DNA of 64,000 bases from an alpha proteobacterium HIMB5 (GTDB taxonomy: Bacteria; Pseudomonadota; Alphaproteobacteria; Pelagibacterales; Pelagibacteraceae). The notes under the pieces are model-generated. The model made no database searches. It had not been told where the DNA came from and saw only the letters and a list, made by a program, of their open reading frames with translations. How positions within the stretch are numbered: the first letter of the stretch is position 1; every line of letters begins with the position of its first letter. The DNA lies in contig CP003809.1 of assembly GCA_000299095.1 (NCBI GenBank), positions 62,001-126,000 on the forward strand, given 5' to 3'. A program made the translations under genes and the position numbers. Below are positions 37,259 through 46,552 of the stretch, piece after piece.

Positions 37259-38424
37259 TGATCTCTAGCGGAATAGAGTTTAAAAATTTTAGAGAAAAAA
37301 ATTCTAATTCAAAAATAAAAAAAATTTGGACAAGTTTAGTTTATGAATTTTCTCAAGAAAATAATGATTTATTACTTAGTTTATCAAAAAAATACAAATA
37401 CTCATTTAAATTTTCAAATTTAGTTAAATTCAAAAAATTAAATTTATTTCACATTATTGGTATGGGAGGATCTTCTCTTGGCTCTCAGGCCATATATAAT
37501 TTTTTATCAGATAAAGTAAAAAAAAAATTTTTATTTACAAATAATATTACACCGAACAAAAATCTTAAAATAAAAGAAAAAAAATTAATTATAATTATAT
37601 CAAAGTCTGGTAATACACTTGAAACTCTCTCAAATTTTAATTCTCAGAAAATAAAAAAAAATTGCCTTTTCATAACTGAAAATAGACAAAGTTATTTAAG
37701 AACTTTGGCATATAAATTGCAAAGTGAAGTAATAGATCATAGCAATTTTATTGGTGGCAGGTATTCAGTTTTGTCAGAGACGGGTATGGTACCAGCTTAT
37801 TTGATGGGTTTAGACCCGAATAAATTTAAGCAATTTGATAATTTAATTAAAAATAAAAAGTTCATTAATTGCCTGATTAATAATACTATGTCGTTATTAA
37901 AGCTCCACAATCAAAACAAAAAAAATTCTATAATTTTAAATTATGATGAAAGTTCTAATGATTTATTTTATTGGTACCAACAACTTGTAGCCGAAAGTTT
38001 GGGTAAAAACTCAAAAGGTATTTTGCCGATAGTCTCGTCGGTCCCTAAAGACAATCATAGTGTAATGCAACTTTATTTAGACGGTTTTAAAAATAATTTT
38101 TTTACCTTTTTTTATGTTAAAGAAACCAGCACTCAAAAAATTGATGATAACTCAGTTTTAAATTCACATAATTATTTAAAAAATAAAAGTATGAGTGATG
38201 TATTGTTTGCACAATTTAGAGCTACACAGAAAGTTTTTATTAAAAAGAATATCCCATTTAGAACCTTTATAATAAAAAAGAGAGATGAGAAAACACTAGG
38301 TGAGCTATTCACTTTTTTTATTTTAGAAACAATTTTGCTTGCAAAAGCAATGAAGATAAATCCATTTGATCAACCCGCTGTAGAGTTAATTAAAAAAGAA
38401 ACTTTAAAGATATTAAAAAATTAA
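37258..38424 (+). CDS. pgi: Glucose-6-phosphate isomerase, short form
   Basis: A 388-residue sugar isomerase linking glucose-6- and fructose-6-phosphate. HIIGMGGSSLGSQAIYNFL is the first SIS-type phosphate site, IISKSGNTLETLSNF the second, and GGRYSVLSETGMVPAYLMGL the third block. The catalytic Glu region is QLVAESLGKNSKGILPIVS, and the active His is in VPKDNHSVMQLYLDG. E. coli Pgi is about 550 residues, so this is a compact version lacking peripheral insertions. It shares a TTAA double stop with rsmD. Confidence 0.9.
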   Translation: MISSGIEFKNFREKNSNSKIKKIWTSLVYEFSQENNDLLLSLSKKYKYSFKFSNLVKFKKLNLFHIIGMGGSSLGSQAIYNFLSDKVKKKFLFTNNITPNKNLKIKEKKLIIIISKSGNTLETLSNFNSQKIKKNCLFITENRQSYLRTLAYKLQSEVIDHSNFIGGRYSVLSETGMVPAYLMGLDPNKFKQFDNLIKNKKFINCLINNTMSLLKLHNQNKKNSIILNYDESSNDLFYWYQQLVAESLGKNSKGILPIVSSVPKDNHSVMQLYLDGFKNNFFTFFYVKETSTQKIDDNSVLNSHNYLKNKSMSDVLFAQFRATQKVFIKKNIPFRTFIIKKRDEKTLGELFTFFILETILLAKAMKINPFDQPAVELIKKETLKILKN

Positions 38425-38984
38425 TTCCCAAAGGTTATTTTGGAAATTCCATAAGATCTTTGTTCAATAATATTTAAATAACTTGTTAGCACCACATCAT
38501 CTTTTTTATGTCTATGAAGAATAATTATTCCATCTTTATTTAATAATTCTTTATTTTTAATATTTTCAATTAAATTATTAATTTCTTTTTCTTTAAAAGG
38601 AGGATCTAAAAAAATTAAATCAAACTTCAACTCTTCTTTGTTTAGTTTATCAATATAATCAAAACAGTTAGCATTTATTATCTCAGTTTCATTTTGACAT
38701 TGTAAATTAATAATATTTTTAGACAGAATTTCGTAAGCTGGTGAATAATTTTCAACAAATGTTACTTTTTCAGCACCCCTTGAAATAATTTCTAATCCAA
38801 ATGATCCTGAGCCAGCGAATAAATCTAATACGTTTGCATTTTTAATTGATATATTGAGTTTATTAGAGTGCTCTAATAAATTAAATATAGACTCCTTTAC
38901 TAAATCTCTCAAAGGTCTGGTTAAATTATCTTTTGGTAGAAGAATTTTTTTTCCTTTGAGTTTTCCTGAAATTACTCTCATCAA
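38421..38984 (-). CDS. rsmD: 16S rRNA (guanine-966-N2)-methyltransferase
   Basis: A 187-residue methyltransferase acting on the small ribosomal subunit. VISGKLKGKKILLPK is the N-terminal signature, VLDLFAGSGSFGLEIISRGA the SAM-binding motif (about residues 50-69), and DLIFLDPPF the catalytic DPPF motif (about 122-130). Length matches RsmD. It overlaps purD by 4 bases (ATGA), which suggests a two-gene unit with purD first. Confidence 0.95.
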   Translation of the reverse strand: MMRVISGKLKGKKILLPKDNLTRPLRDLVKESIFNLLEHSNKLNISIKNANVLDLFAGSGSFGLEIISRGAEKVTFVENYSPAYEILSKNIINLQCQNETEIINANCFDYIDKLNKEELKFDLIFLDPPFKEKEINNLIENIKNKELLNKDGIIILHRHKKDDVVLTSYLNIIEQRSYGISKITFGN

Positions 38985-40240
38985 TCAATAACTTTATGAC
39001 CAATATCTTTTCTGTAAAAACCATTCTCCCAATTTAATTCTTTTAATATATTCAAAGACAACTCTCTGGCATCATTAAATTTTTGAGATCTAGTAACAAT
39101 ATTCAAAACTCTTCCACCATTAGATACAATTGAATTATTTAATAATTTTGTTCCAGCATGAAACAAAAATTGATTTTTACTCAAATTTATATCGTCTAAA
39201 TTAATAGAAATATCATTTTTATATTTTTCGGGATAACCTATAGAACATAAAACTATACATAACGATTTATCGTCATACCATTCAATTTCTATTTCGTTTA
39301 ATTTTTTTTCATTACATTTTTTAATGATTGAAAAAAAATCACTCTTAAGTTTTGGCATTAACGTTTGACATTCTGGATCACCCATTCTGACATTATACTC
39401 AATCAAGTAGGGTTCATTTTTTATAATCATTAAGCCAGCATATAAAAACCCTTTATATTCTGAGTTAAGATCTTTTATTCCTCTTAGAGTGGGTTCAATT
39501 ATTTTCTCAAGAATTTTTTTGTTCAATTCTTCATTTTCTAATCGTGAAGGTGAATATGCTCCCATACCACCAGTATTTTTTCCTTTATCACCCTCTTCAA
39601 CTCTTTTATGATCTTGGGCTGTGCCAAACATCTTATAATTTTTACCATCACACACAACAAAGAAACTCATCTCTTCGCCTTGTAAAAATTCCTCAATTAA
39701 CAATTGATTTGCTTCTCCAAACTTTCCACTAAATATCTCATTTACAGCAATTGAGGCATCTTGAAAGTTTTCAGAAATATAAACTCCTTTACCAGCGGCA
39801 AGACCATCTGCTTTGATCACAATTGGAAATTTACAATCATTGAGAAATTTTAGGGACTCAGCTATACTTGGGAAAACTCCAAATTTAGCAGTTGGTATAT
39901 TATATTTTTCACATAAATTTTTAGTAAAAATTTTTGATCCCTCTAATTTTGAAGCAATTTTATTTGGACCAAATACTTTGATATTAAACTTTTCTAAATA
40001 ATCTACAATCCCATCGACAAGAGGTTTCTCTGGACCTACAACAATATAATTTATTTTTTCTTTTATTATGAAATTTTTAAGTTCTTCAAAGTTGTTTAAA
40101 TTGATGTTTACATTCTTAGCAATTTGATCTGTTCCAGCATTACCTGGAAAGCAGTAGATTTGACTAATTTCTTTAGATTTTTTTAAAGATTGGCATAAAG
40201 CATGCTCTCTACCACCACTTCCTATTACACCAACTTTCAT
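38981..40240 (-). CDS. purD: Phosphoribosylamine-glycine ligase
   Basis: A 419-residue ATP-grasp ligase for step two of purine synthesis. The N-terminus MKVGVIGSGGREHALCQSLK is the PurD signature, with PLVDGIVDYLEK, VIKADGLAAGKGVYI (ATP-grasp), LIEEFLQGEEMSFFV and YNVRMGDPECQTLMPKLKSD following. Length matches the family. It is divergent from the small DUF2093 gene across about 20 bases, so regulatory sequence must be minimal. Confidence 0.97.
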   Translation of the reverse strand: MKVGVIGSGGREHALCQSLKKSKEISQIYCFPGNAGTDQIAKNVNINLNNFEELKNFIIKEKINYIVVGPEKPLVDGIVDYLEKFNIKVFGPNKIASKLEGSKIFTKNLCEKYNIPTAKFGVFPSIAESLKFLNDCKFPIVIKADGLAAGKGVYISENFQDASIAVNEIFSGKFGEANQLLIEEFLQGEEMSFFVVCDGKNYKMFGTAQDHKRVEEGDKGKNTGGMGAYSPSRLENEELNKKILEKIIEPTLRGIKDLNSEYKGFLYAGLMIIKNEPYLIEYNVRMGDPECQTLMPKLKSDFFSIIKKCNEKKLNEIEIEWYDDKSLCIVLCSIGYPEKYKNDISINLDDINLSKNQFLFHAGTKLLNNSIVSNGGRVLNIVTRSQKFNDARELSLNILKELNWENGFYRKDIGHKVID

Positions 40241-40261
40241 ATAAGAATATATAAACTAAAA

Positions 40262-40450
40262 ATGTTTAAAAAATTAGCAAAAATAAAGTATTTACCCAAT
40301 AATTTTGAAGTTATTCAAGATGGTGATCATGTAATTTGTGCAATTTCAGGAAAAAAAATTTCTTTAGAAAATTTAACTTATTGGAATGTTGATGAACAAG
40401 AACCTTATTTTTCTTACAAAGAAGCTGCTATCAAAAGAGAAAAAAAATAA
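40262..40450 (+). CDS. DUF2093-family small protein
   Basis: A 62-residue cytoplasmic protein. VICAISGKKISLENLTYWNV then DEQEPYFSYKEA matches the alphaproteobacterial DUF2093 pattern (VxCAVTGxxIxLDxLxYWSVxxQExY). A longer frame reaches 40202 inside purD, but the ATG at 40262 gives the family's usual length and avoids overlap. The function is unknown. It stops one base before the end of the LpxL-like gene on the other strand. Confidence 0.85.
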   Translation: MFKKLAKIKYLPNNFEVIQDGDHVICAISGKKISLENLTYWNVDEQEPYFSYKEAAIKREKK

Positions 40451-40451
40451 T

Positions 40452-41312
40452 CTATTTCCATCGATTGTGTGACCATATCCACTGATGAGGGTTTCTCATT
40501 ATCATTTTTTCTAATATTTTATTTAATTTTAGAGTTATACTTTCAACTGTTTCTTGATTGTTAAATGTTAAAGGGCTCATAATTTCTAAATTAAAATTTT
40601 CAACATTATTTCTTTCAATAAATATTGGAACTATTTTACAATTGAATTTTTTTATAAATTGAGCTGGTATTGTAGTAGTTAATGCATCTTTATCAAACAA
40701 TGTAGACCTAATTCCTTCTGAAACTCTTTGATCTATCATTAGGGCTATTGATGTTCCAGATTTAAAGTGTTTAAGAATTTCTTTTGTTCCAGAGATACCT
40801 TTTTTTATTTGTTTTTCACAAATAAATTTTTTTCTTATATTTTCCATAGTTGGATTAAGAAAATAATTATTTAGTGGCCTATAAATTGCCGCAAGTTTTA
40901 TTCCTGATTTTTCTATATGCATTGCCATCAGTTCGAAATTATCAAAATGACCTGATATGAATATTACAGGCTTATTAGAATTTTTAACATCATCTAATAT
41001 TTTCTGCCCTTTAATATTTAAATATTTTTCTGAATTTAAATTTCTAAAATTTTTAATGAAGATATATTCTGCTAAAATTTTCCCATAACTTTGCCACATC
41101 TTCTTTGAAATATTTTTTTTTAAATTTTCTTCTGAATTTGGAAAAGCCAAAGAAATATTTGAGTAAATAGTTTTTTTTGATCTAAAAAGTGGTCCAAGTT
41201 TTATAAATAAATATGATGCTAAAATTCTTGAAAATTTTAATCCAATGAATTTAAAAATTAAAAATAAAAATGTTATAAATATAAATTCCAAAAAATACTT
41301 AATATGTTTCAT
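40452..41312 (-). CDS. LpxL/HtrB-like lipid A acyltransferase
   Basis: A 286-residue lysophospholipid/lipid A acyltransferase. One N-terminal membrane helix (about residues 8-27) is followed by the HxxxxD/E motif in FISGHFDNFELMAMH (His at about residue 125, with DNFE in place of the usual NWE). AAIYRPLNNYFLNPTMENIR, SIALMIDQRVSEG and HQWIWSHNRWK are family blocks; the last is the typical LpxL C-terminus. It adds a secondary acyl chain to Kdo-lipid A. It lies downstream of lpxK by 1 base. Confidence 0.87.
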   Translation of the reverse strand: MKHIKYFLEFIFITFLFLIFKFIGLKFSRILASYLFIKLGPLFRSKKTIYSNISLAFPNSEENLKKNISKKMWQSYGKILAEYIFIKNFRNLNSEKYLNIKGQKILDDVKNSNKPVIFISGHFDNFELMAMHIEKSGIKLAAIYRPLNNYFLNPTMENIRKKFICEKQIKKGISGTKEILKHFKSGTSIALMIDQRVSEGIRSTLFDKDALTTTIPAQFIKKFNCKIVPIFIERNNVENFNLEIMSPLTFNNQETVESITLKLNKILEKMIMRNPHQWIWSHNRWK

Positions 41313-41313
41313 A

Positions 41314-42246
41314 TTAATTCAATAAAAAATTAATTAACTCTTTTTTATTTTCAATTTCTAAATCTATATCTAGAAAAGAAATCTCTTTATTAAGTGATTG
41401 TGATAATTTCATATAATCTTTTTCAGTAGTTAATATTTTCAAATTTTCATTTTTCGCTAAATCTAAAATTTTATTAATTTCTTTTGATGTATATTCGAAA
41501 TGATCTGAAAATATAATTTCTTTTTTTATTTTGAAGCCATTTTCTACTAATAAGTTTTTAAAATCTTTTGGTTCACCTATACCAGAAAAAATTAAATATT
41601 CTGAGTTCAAATCATATTTGTTAATATCTAAAATTTTATAGCTAGTTTGAAAAATTTTGATATTTGAGTTTATTCTTAATATTTTTTCTGTAAGTTCTTT
41701 ATTATAATCTTTTTTACCATTCAAAAATATTGCATCAAAACGTTTCAAACTTGAAATTTTTTCTCTAAGTGGCCCTGCAGGAATAATCTGTCCATTTCCT
41801 ATCCAATTGTCAGATTTAAAACAAACAAGTTTTTTGTCATAATCAATCTGAGAATCTTGCAATCCATCATCAAATATAAGAATTGCATATTTTTTTTTAA
41901 TACTTTCAAGGACAGCATCCTTTCTTGTATTTGCAATAATAGTTTTTGTTTTTTTCTGCAAAAGAAGTTGTTCATCTTTTTGATTATCATAAAATTTTTT
42001 GGCAGTAGCGATATTTAAATTTTTTTCTTTTAAAATTTCATAAATTTTTATGCATAAAGGGGTTTTACCAGTGCCTCCTAAGTAAATATTTCCAACGCAG
42101 ATTGTTTTAATCTCAGGGAATTTTTTCTTTTTTAGAGTTATGAAAAAAAAATTTCTTATAATTACAGGAAGAGTAAGTGGAAGTAGAAAATAAGATAAAA
42201 GATTTGGTTTTTTAAAGTCCCAAAAAGAAGGTTTTTTTAAATTCAT
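41314..42246 (-). CDS. lpxK: Tetraacyldisaccharide 4'-kinase
   Basis: A 310-residue P-loop kinase that phosphorylates the lipid A disaccharide at the 4' position. The Walker A is IYLGGTGKTPLCIKIYEIL (about residues 53-71). LIFDDGLQDSQIDYDKKLVC is the DDGxQ block with the catalytic Asp, and IPAGPLREKISSLKR is conserved. FSGIGEPKDFKNLL and LTTEKDYMKL are in the C-terminal half. The N-terminus is a hydrophobic anchor. It overlaps the waaA end by 4 bases. Confidence 0.94.
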   Translation of the reverse strand: MNLKKPSFWDFKKPNLLSYFLLPLTLPVIIRNFFFITLKKKKFPEIKTICVGNIYLGGTGKTPLCIKIYEILKEKNLNIATAKKFYDNQKDEQLLLQKKTKTIIANTRKDAVLESIKKKYAILIFDDGLQDSQIDYDKKLVCFKSDNWIGNGQIIPAGPLREKISSLKRFDAIFLNGKKDYNKELTEKILRINSNIKIFQTSYKILDINKYDLNSEYLIFSGIGEPKDFKNLLVENGFKIKKEIIFSDHFEYTSKEINKILDLAKNENLKILTTEKDYMKLSQSLNKEISFLDIDLEIENKKELINFLLN

Positions 42247-43492
42247 ATATTATTTAAAATTATCTGAATTTCATTCATGTTTTGTTTTAAAATTCTTTGA
42301 CCAATAACATTAACTTTATTTTTTATATTTTTTTTATTTTTTTTTGAAGATAGGAGTTTTTCAAGTAATTTTTTTGTTTGATCTAAATTCTTTATTTTTT
42401 TTGAAATTTTTTGACTATTAAGAAAACTATAAATTTCTCTAAAATTTGAAACATGAGGCCCATGCAATATATTGCAATTATATCTTACAGCTTCTAGAGG
42501 ATTTTGTCCTCCATGTTCAATTAGTGATCCACCAAGAAACACATTGTTTACAATTGAGTAAAAAGATTTAGTTTTTCCAAAGGAATTTACTAAATAAATA
42601 TCTGTATCATGTTTGATTAAAGTTTTTGGTTCATGCAAATGAACTTTTAAACCCAGTTCATTTAGCTCTTTTTTTATTTTTTTTTCTCTATCAATGTGTC
42701 TTGGAATTATTATTGTAATTAAATTTTTAATTTTTTTTTTAGTTGATAATGTAAATTTCCAATAAATATTTCTTCAGTATTGTGAGTACTTGATGCGCAC
42801 CATGTAATTCTCTTTTTAAAAAAGTTTATTACATTTTTCTCTAATATTACTTTTTCATTCTCTGATTGTGCATATTTAAGATTACCAAAATATTTAATGT
42901 TTTTGGCACCAAGTTTTTTTAAATAGGAAACTGTTTTTTTATTAGATGACAAACAAACAGTAAGGTTGCTAAAAATTGATTTAGAAAAGTTTTCAAATTT
43001 CATCCATCTTTTAAATGAATTTTCAGTTATCCTTCCATTGATAAGTATTGTGGGTATTCTATTTAATTTTAGATTAAAAATCATATTAGGCCAAATTTCC
43101 GAATCTATAAAAAAGGTGGCTGATGGTTTCCAATAGTTTATAAATTTCTTTACAATTTCATTGTTATCTATTGGAAAAAATTGATGAGCTACTTTCTTGA
43201 ATTTAAAGTTTGAAATTATTTTTGATGAACTTAATGTATTAGATGTAATCAAAATTTGAGATATTTTTTTTGATTTTTCTAATTTTTCTAATAATGGTAC
43301 AATGCTCTGTAATTCACCAACACTTGCACCATGAAACCAAATTAATCTACCTTTTTTTCTTTTAACTGAATTAAATCCAAATTTTTCCTTAACTCTAAGA
43401 ATATTTTCTTTTTTTTTAAATATTCTGATTAAAATTATTATTGGGGAAAATATTAAAATTATATTTATTAATAATCTATAAATAAACAACAT
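42243..43492 (-). CDS. waaA: Kdo transferase WaaA, interrupted by a frame change at a run of ten A
   Basis: The product adds Kdo to lipid IVA. Frame one runs from ATG 43492 to TAA 42719 (257 residues): an N-terminal helix, then RLIWFHGASVGELQSIVPLL with the catalytic Glu, then WCASSTHNTEE. Frame two, the -1 frame, continues from the A run (42740-42731) as IKNLITIIIPRHIDREKK to the stop at 42243. It carries VFLGGSLIEHGGQNPLEAV, the Kdo-transferase C-terminal signature. Merged length is about 416 residues, normal for WaaA. Each half lacks essential motifs of the other. The cause may be a one-base deletion, a consensus error, or slippage on the A run. It sits between msbA and lpxK. Confidence 0.85.
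42731..42740 (-). promoter_or_regulatory. A10 tract at the waaA frame break (possible slippery site)
   Basis: The minus strand reads CTA then AAA AAA AAA then TTA in frame one. A shift of -1 within the run gives ATT AAA AAT TTA, exactly the frame that continues WaaA. Polymerase slippage adding one A, ribosomal -1 slippage, or one missing base in the sequence would all restore the protein. Confidence 0.6.
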
Positions 43493-45228
43493 TATGCTTT
43501 TCGAATTTGTTTCTCATAGAAGTTTTTATAAATATTTGAATTTTTTAAAAGATCTTCGTGTTTACCTTCACCGACAACTTGACCGTTATCAATTACATAA
43601 ATTTTATCTGAATTTAAAATAGTTGATAATCGATGTGCAATTACCACAGTTGTTTTTCCCTCAGTTAAGAAACTAATTGCTTTTTGAATTTTATTTTCTG
43701 TTTCTGCATCTAATGATGAAGTTGCTTCATCCAACAAAATTATTGGACTTTTTTTTAATATTGCTCTCGCAATTGATAATCTTTGCTTTTCTCCTCCTGA
43801 CAGTCTAATCCCATTTTCTCCAATTATTGTGTCGTATTTATTTGGTAACTTCTCAATAAATTCATCAGCAAATGAGAATTTTGCTGCTTCCTCAACTTCT
43901 TGTGCTGTTGCATCAAGTTTGGCGTAAGCAATATTGTTTCTAATTGTATCATCAAATAGTGTAGTTTCTTGACTGACCATCGAAATCTTTTCTCTCAAAG
44001 AATTTATTTTAGACTTATAAATTGAACTTTGATCAATAAGAATATCTCCCTTATTAACGTTATAAAATCTTGGTATTAAGTTTAGAATTGTTGATTTACC
44101 AGCACCACTATGACCTACTAATGAAGTCATTTTCTTACCTGGAATTTTAATACTGACTTCATTTAGTGTATTTTTTTCATTACCATAATTAAAGGATACA
44201 TTTTTAAATTCTATTTCGCCGTTATTAAGATCTAATTCTTTTGCATCAGAAATGTCTTGAATTTCATTCTTATCATCAATAATTGGTATTACTCTTCTAG
44301 CGCCTGAAAGGCCCTGCTGAATTGTGATGTTAAGAGTTGCTAATGATCTAACCGGTTGATATGCGAGCATCATCGCTGCCAAAAAAGAAAAAAAATTACT
44401 TACTTCGAGCTCATTGCTCATAACTAATTTTGCTGAAACATAAATTAAGATTGCAATCATAATACCAGTTAAAGCTTCCATAATTGGTGACGCTCTTACA
44501 AATACAATATTTATTTTTCTCGAAGTTTCTTTCAAATTATTTATATATTCAATAGCTCTTTTTTCTTCAAAGTTTTCTTTTTGGAAAATTTTCATTAACT
44601 TATGATTTTTAAATATTTCCATTAAATAAGTATTCAATACTCCTGCCTTTTGCATCTGTTCTGTAGTAACTTTTCCCATTCTTTTACCTAAAGATCTCGC
44701 CGCGGCACTTGCTAAAGGTATCATTATTAAAGCAATTAATGATAGTTTCCAATTTTGATAAAACATTACACTCAGCAAACCAATTAATGTTAGGCTATCT
44801 TTAAATAGATTGAGAATTGCAGTACTTACAAGATTAGTAATCATATTAACATCATTAATTATGTTCGTGATGAATTTTCCGGAATGTTTATTATCAACAA
44901 GTTGAGTATCAGCTTTGATCAATGATTTGAACATATCTGCTTGTATATCTCTCCTTATCTCTTCAGATACATTAATCATTATAACTTTTGCTAAATATAA
45001 AGAAGATCCTTTGACAGCAAATGCAATTACTATTAACACAGGAATTATAACCATCATTCCTTTTGTTTGTTCTATAAAGAGTTCTTTTATTGCTGGATCT
45101 AACAAATAAGCAACAGAGGAAGTGCTACCTGCTAAAAGCAAGGTAAAAAAAACAGAAAGTAAAATTTTATTTAGATATTTTTTTGTATAGTTATTGTACA
45201 GACGCTTTAAGATTTCAATATTTGTCAT
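43492..45228 (-). CDS. msbA: Lipid A exporter MsbA-type ABC transporter
   Basis: A 578-residue half-transporter: six membrane helices (about residues 1-310) fused to an ATPase. Walker A is SLVGHSGAGKSTILNLIPRF, the signature LSGGEKQRLSIARAILKK, and Walker B IILLDEATSSLDAET. The H-loop is IAHRLSTILNSD. It flips lipid A-core across the inner membrane. Its neighbours waaA, lpxK and lpxL support this role over a drug exporter. The start codon of waaA overlaps its stop by one base. Confidence 0.93.
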   Translation of the reverse strand: MTNIEILKRLYNNYTKKYLNKILLSVFFTLLLAGSTSSVAYLLDPAIKELFIEQTKGMMVIIPVLIVIAFAVKGSSLYLAKVIMINVSEEIRRDIQADMFKSLIKADTQLVDNKHSGKFITNIINDVNMITNLVSTAILNLFKDSLTLIGLLSVMFYQNWKLSLIALIMIPLASAAARSLGKRMGKVTTEQMQKAGVLNTYLMEIFKNHKLMKIFQKENFEEKRAIEYINNLKETSRKINIVFVRASPIMEALTGIMIAILIYVSAKLVMSNELEVSNFFSFLAAMMLAYQPVRSLATLNITIQQGLSGARRVIPIIDDKNEIQDISDAKELDLNNGEIEFKNVSFNYGNEKNTLNEVSIKIPGKKMTSLVGHSGAGKSTILNLIPRFYNVNKGDILIDQSSIYKSKINSLREKISMVSQETTLFDDTIRNNIAYAKLDATAQEVEEAAKFSFADEFIEKLPNKYDTIIGENGIRLSGGEKQRLSIARAILKKSPIILLDEATSSLDAETENKIQKAISFLTEGKTTVVIAHRLSTILNSDKIYVIDNGQVVGEGKHEDLLKNSNIYKNFYEKQIRKA

Positions 45229-45231
45229 AAG

Positions 45232-46095
45232 TTAAATTTTTCCAAAAATTAAACTTACAAAAACTAAAAATCCTAGAGTGTTATTAGATTTAAAAACTTT
45301 TAAACAATTTACAGTATCTTTAGTTTTTAGTTGATTGATTTGTAAAATATATAGGTGAGAAAAAATTATTATTAAAAATATAAAGTAAATATTATTTAAA
45401 TCCATACTAATACCAATAAATAACAATGATATAAAAAAAATTGTATACGATAAAAATAAAAATATTTTAGGATTATTCTTAAATTTAATTGAAGTTGATT
45501 TTAATCCTATAATTTCATCGTCTTTTATATCTTGAAACCCGTATATAGTGTCGTAACCTAGTGTCCAAAATATGGCTCCAATGTAAAATACGATAGGAGT
45601 TATAGAAATTTCACTATAAATTGATGTCCAACCTAATACTAATCCATAATTAAATGTAACGCCTAAAAATAATTGAGGCCAATATGTAAATCTTTTCATC
45701 AAAGGATAGGTAAAAGCCAGAGGCATTGAACCCAAAGCCAAAATTATTGTGAACATATTAAAGTTAATTAAAACCAAAAATGCTAAGACACAAAGTATAG
45801 CTGAATATATAAAACCAACTTTAACTGACACTTCTCCTGATGCTATTGGTCTATTTTTTGTTCTAGTAACTTTTTTATCAAAATCTTTATCAGCTATATC
45901 GTTTATGATACACCCTGCAGATCTCATTAAAACTGCACCAAGAAAAAATAAAACTAAATAAAAAAAATATTTATTTAAATTTTGCTCAAAATCATAAGCA
46001 ACTGTTAATCCCCAAGCACATGGCCAAAATAACAGCATATATCCTATTGGTCTTTTTAAACGCGTTAATTCTAGAAAAAGGTTTAATTGTTTCAT
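45232..46095 (-). CDS. ubiA: 4-hydroxybenzoate polyprenyltransferase
   Basis: A 287-residue membrane prenyltransferase of ubiquinone synthesis with about eight to nine helices. The first Asp motif is CIINDIADKDFDKKVTRTKN (about residues 62-81), followed by RPIASG, and the second is TIYGFQDIKDDEIIGLKSTS (about 184-203). RPIGYMLLFWPCAWGL is the UbiA N-terminal block, separating it from CtaB-type heme O synthases. It ends 3 bases after the msbA start region. Confidence 0.95.
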   Translation of the reverse strand: MKQLNLFLELTRLKRPIGYMLLFWPCAWGLTVAYDFEQNLNKYFFYLVLFFLGAVLMRSAGCIINDIADKDFDKKVTRTKNRPIASGEVSVKVGFIYSAILCVLAFLVLINFNMFTIILALGSMPLAFTYPLMKRFTYWPQLFLGVTFNYGLVLGWTSIYSEISITPIVFYIGAIFWTLGYDTIYGFQDIKDDEIIGLKSTSIKFKNNPKIFLFLSYTIFFISLLFIGISMDLNNIYFIFLIIIFSHLYILQINQLKTKDTVNCLKVFKSNNTLGFLVFVSLIFGKI

Positions 46096-46147
46096 GATAT
46101 TTTAGTTGTAAATAGCAAAGGCTAGATTCATAATCAAACTGATTCGT

Positions 46148-46552
46148 ATGAATATAGATTATACAGTTACTGCCTTAATGTTTCCTGCTATTCCTTTACT
46201 AATGAGTGTTTATAGCAATAGATTTCACTCCTTAAGTATATTGATTAGGCAACTTCATGATGAGCATGTTTATGAAAAACACATACCTCACGAATGGAAA
46301 AAACAATTCATCAATTTAAGTCGCAGAATTACACTATTAAGATGGACTATACTTTTTGCAGCCTTTGGATTTTTATTTAATATGCTAACTGTGTTTGGTC
46401 TCTACCTTGATAGATTATTTTTAGCTAGAATAATTTTTGGATCATGTTGTTTGTCTATGATTATCTCAATACTTTTTTTTATTAGAGAAATTCATATTTC
46501 AACAAATGCACTGAGATTGCATATGGCAGATATGGATGTGGAAGTTGATTAA
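46148..46552 (+). CDS. DUF2721-family membrane protein
   Basis: A 134-residue protein with three hydrophobic segments (about residues 7-22, 66-88 and 96-113). The pattern PAIPLLMSVYSNRFHSLSIL, followed by IRQLHDEH and INLSRRITLLRWTILFA, matches DUF2721. Function unknown. It is a lone plus-strand gene between minus-strand genes and shares a TTAA stop with the quinone oxidoreductase. Confidence 0.85.
   Translation: MNIDYTVTALMFPAIPLLMSVYSNRFHSLSILIRQLHDEHVYEKHIPHEWKKQFINLSRRITLLRWTILFAAFGFLFNMLTVFGLYLDRLFLARIIFGSCCLSMIISILFFIREIHISTNALRLHMADMDVEVD

Noticed and set aside
43492-45228. msbA as a generic multidrug ABC exporter
   Set aside because: Adjacency to waaA, lpxK and an lpxL-like gene favours lipid A export.
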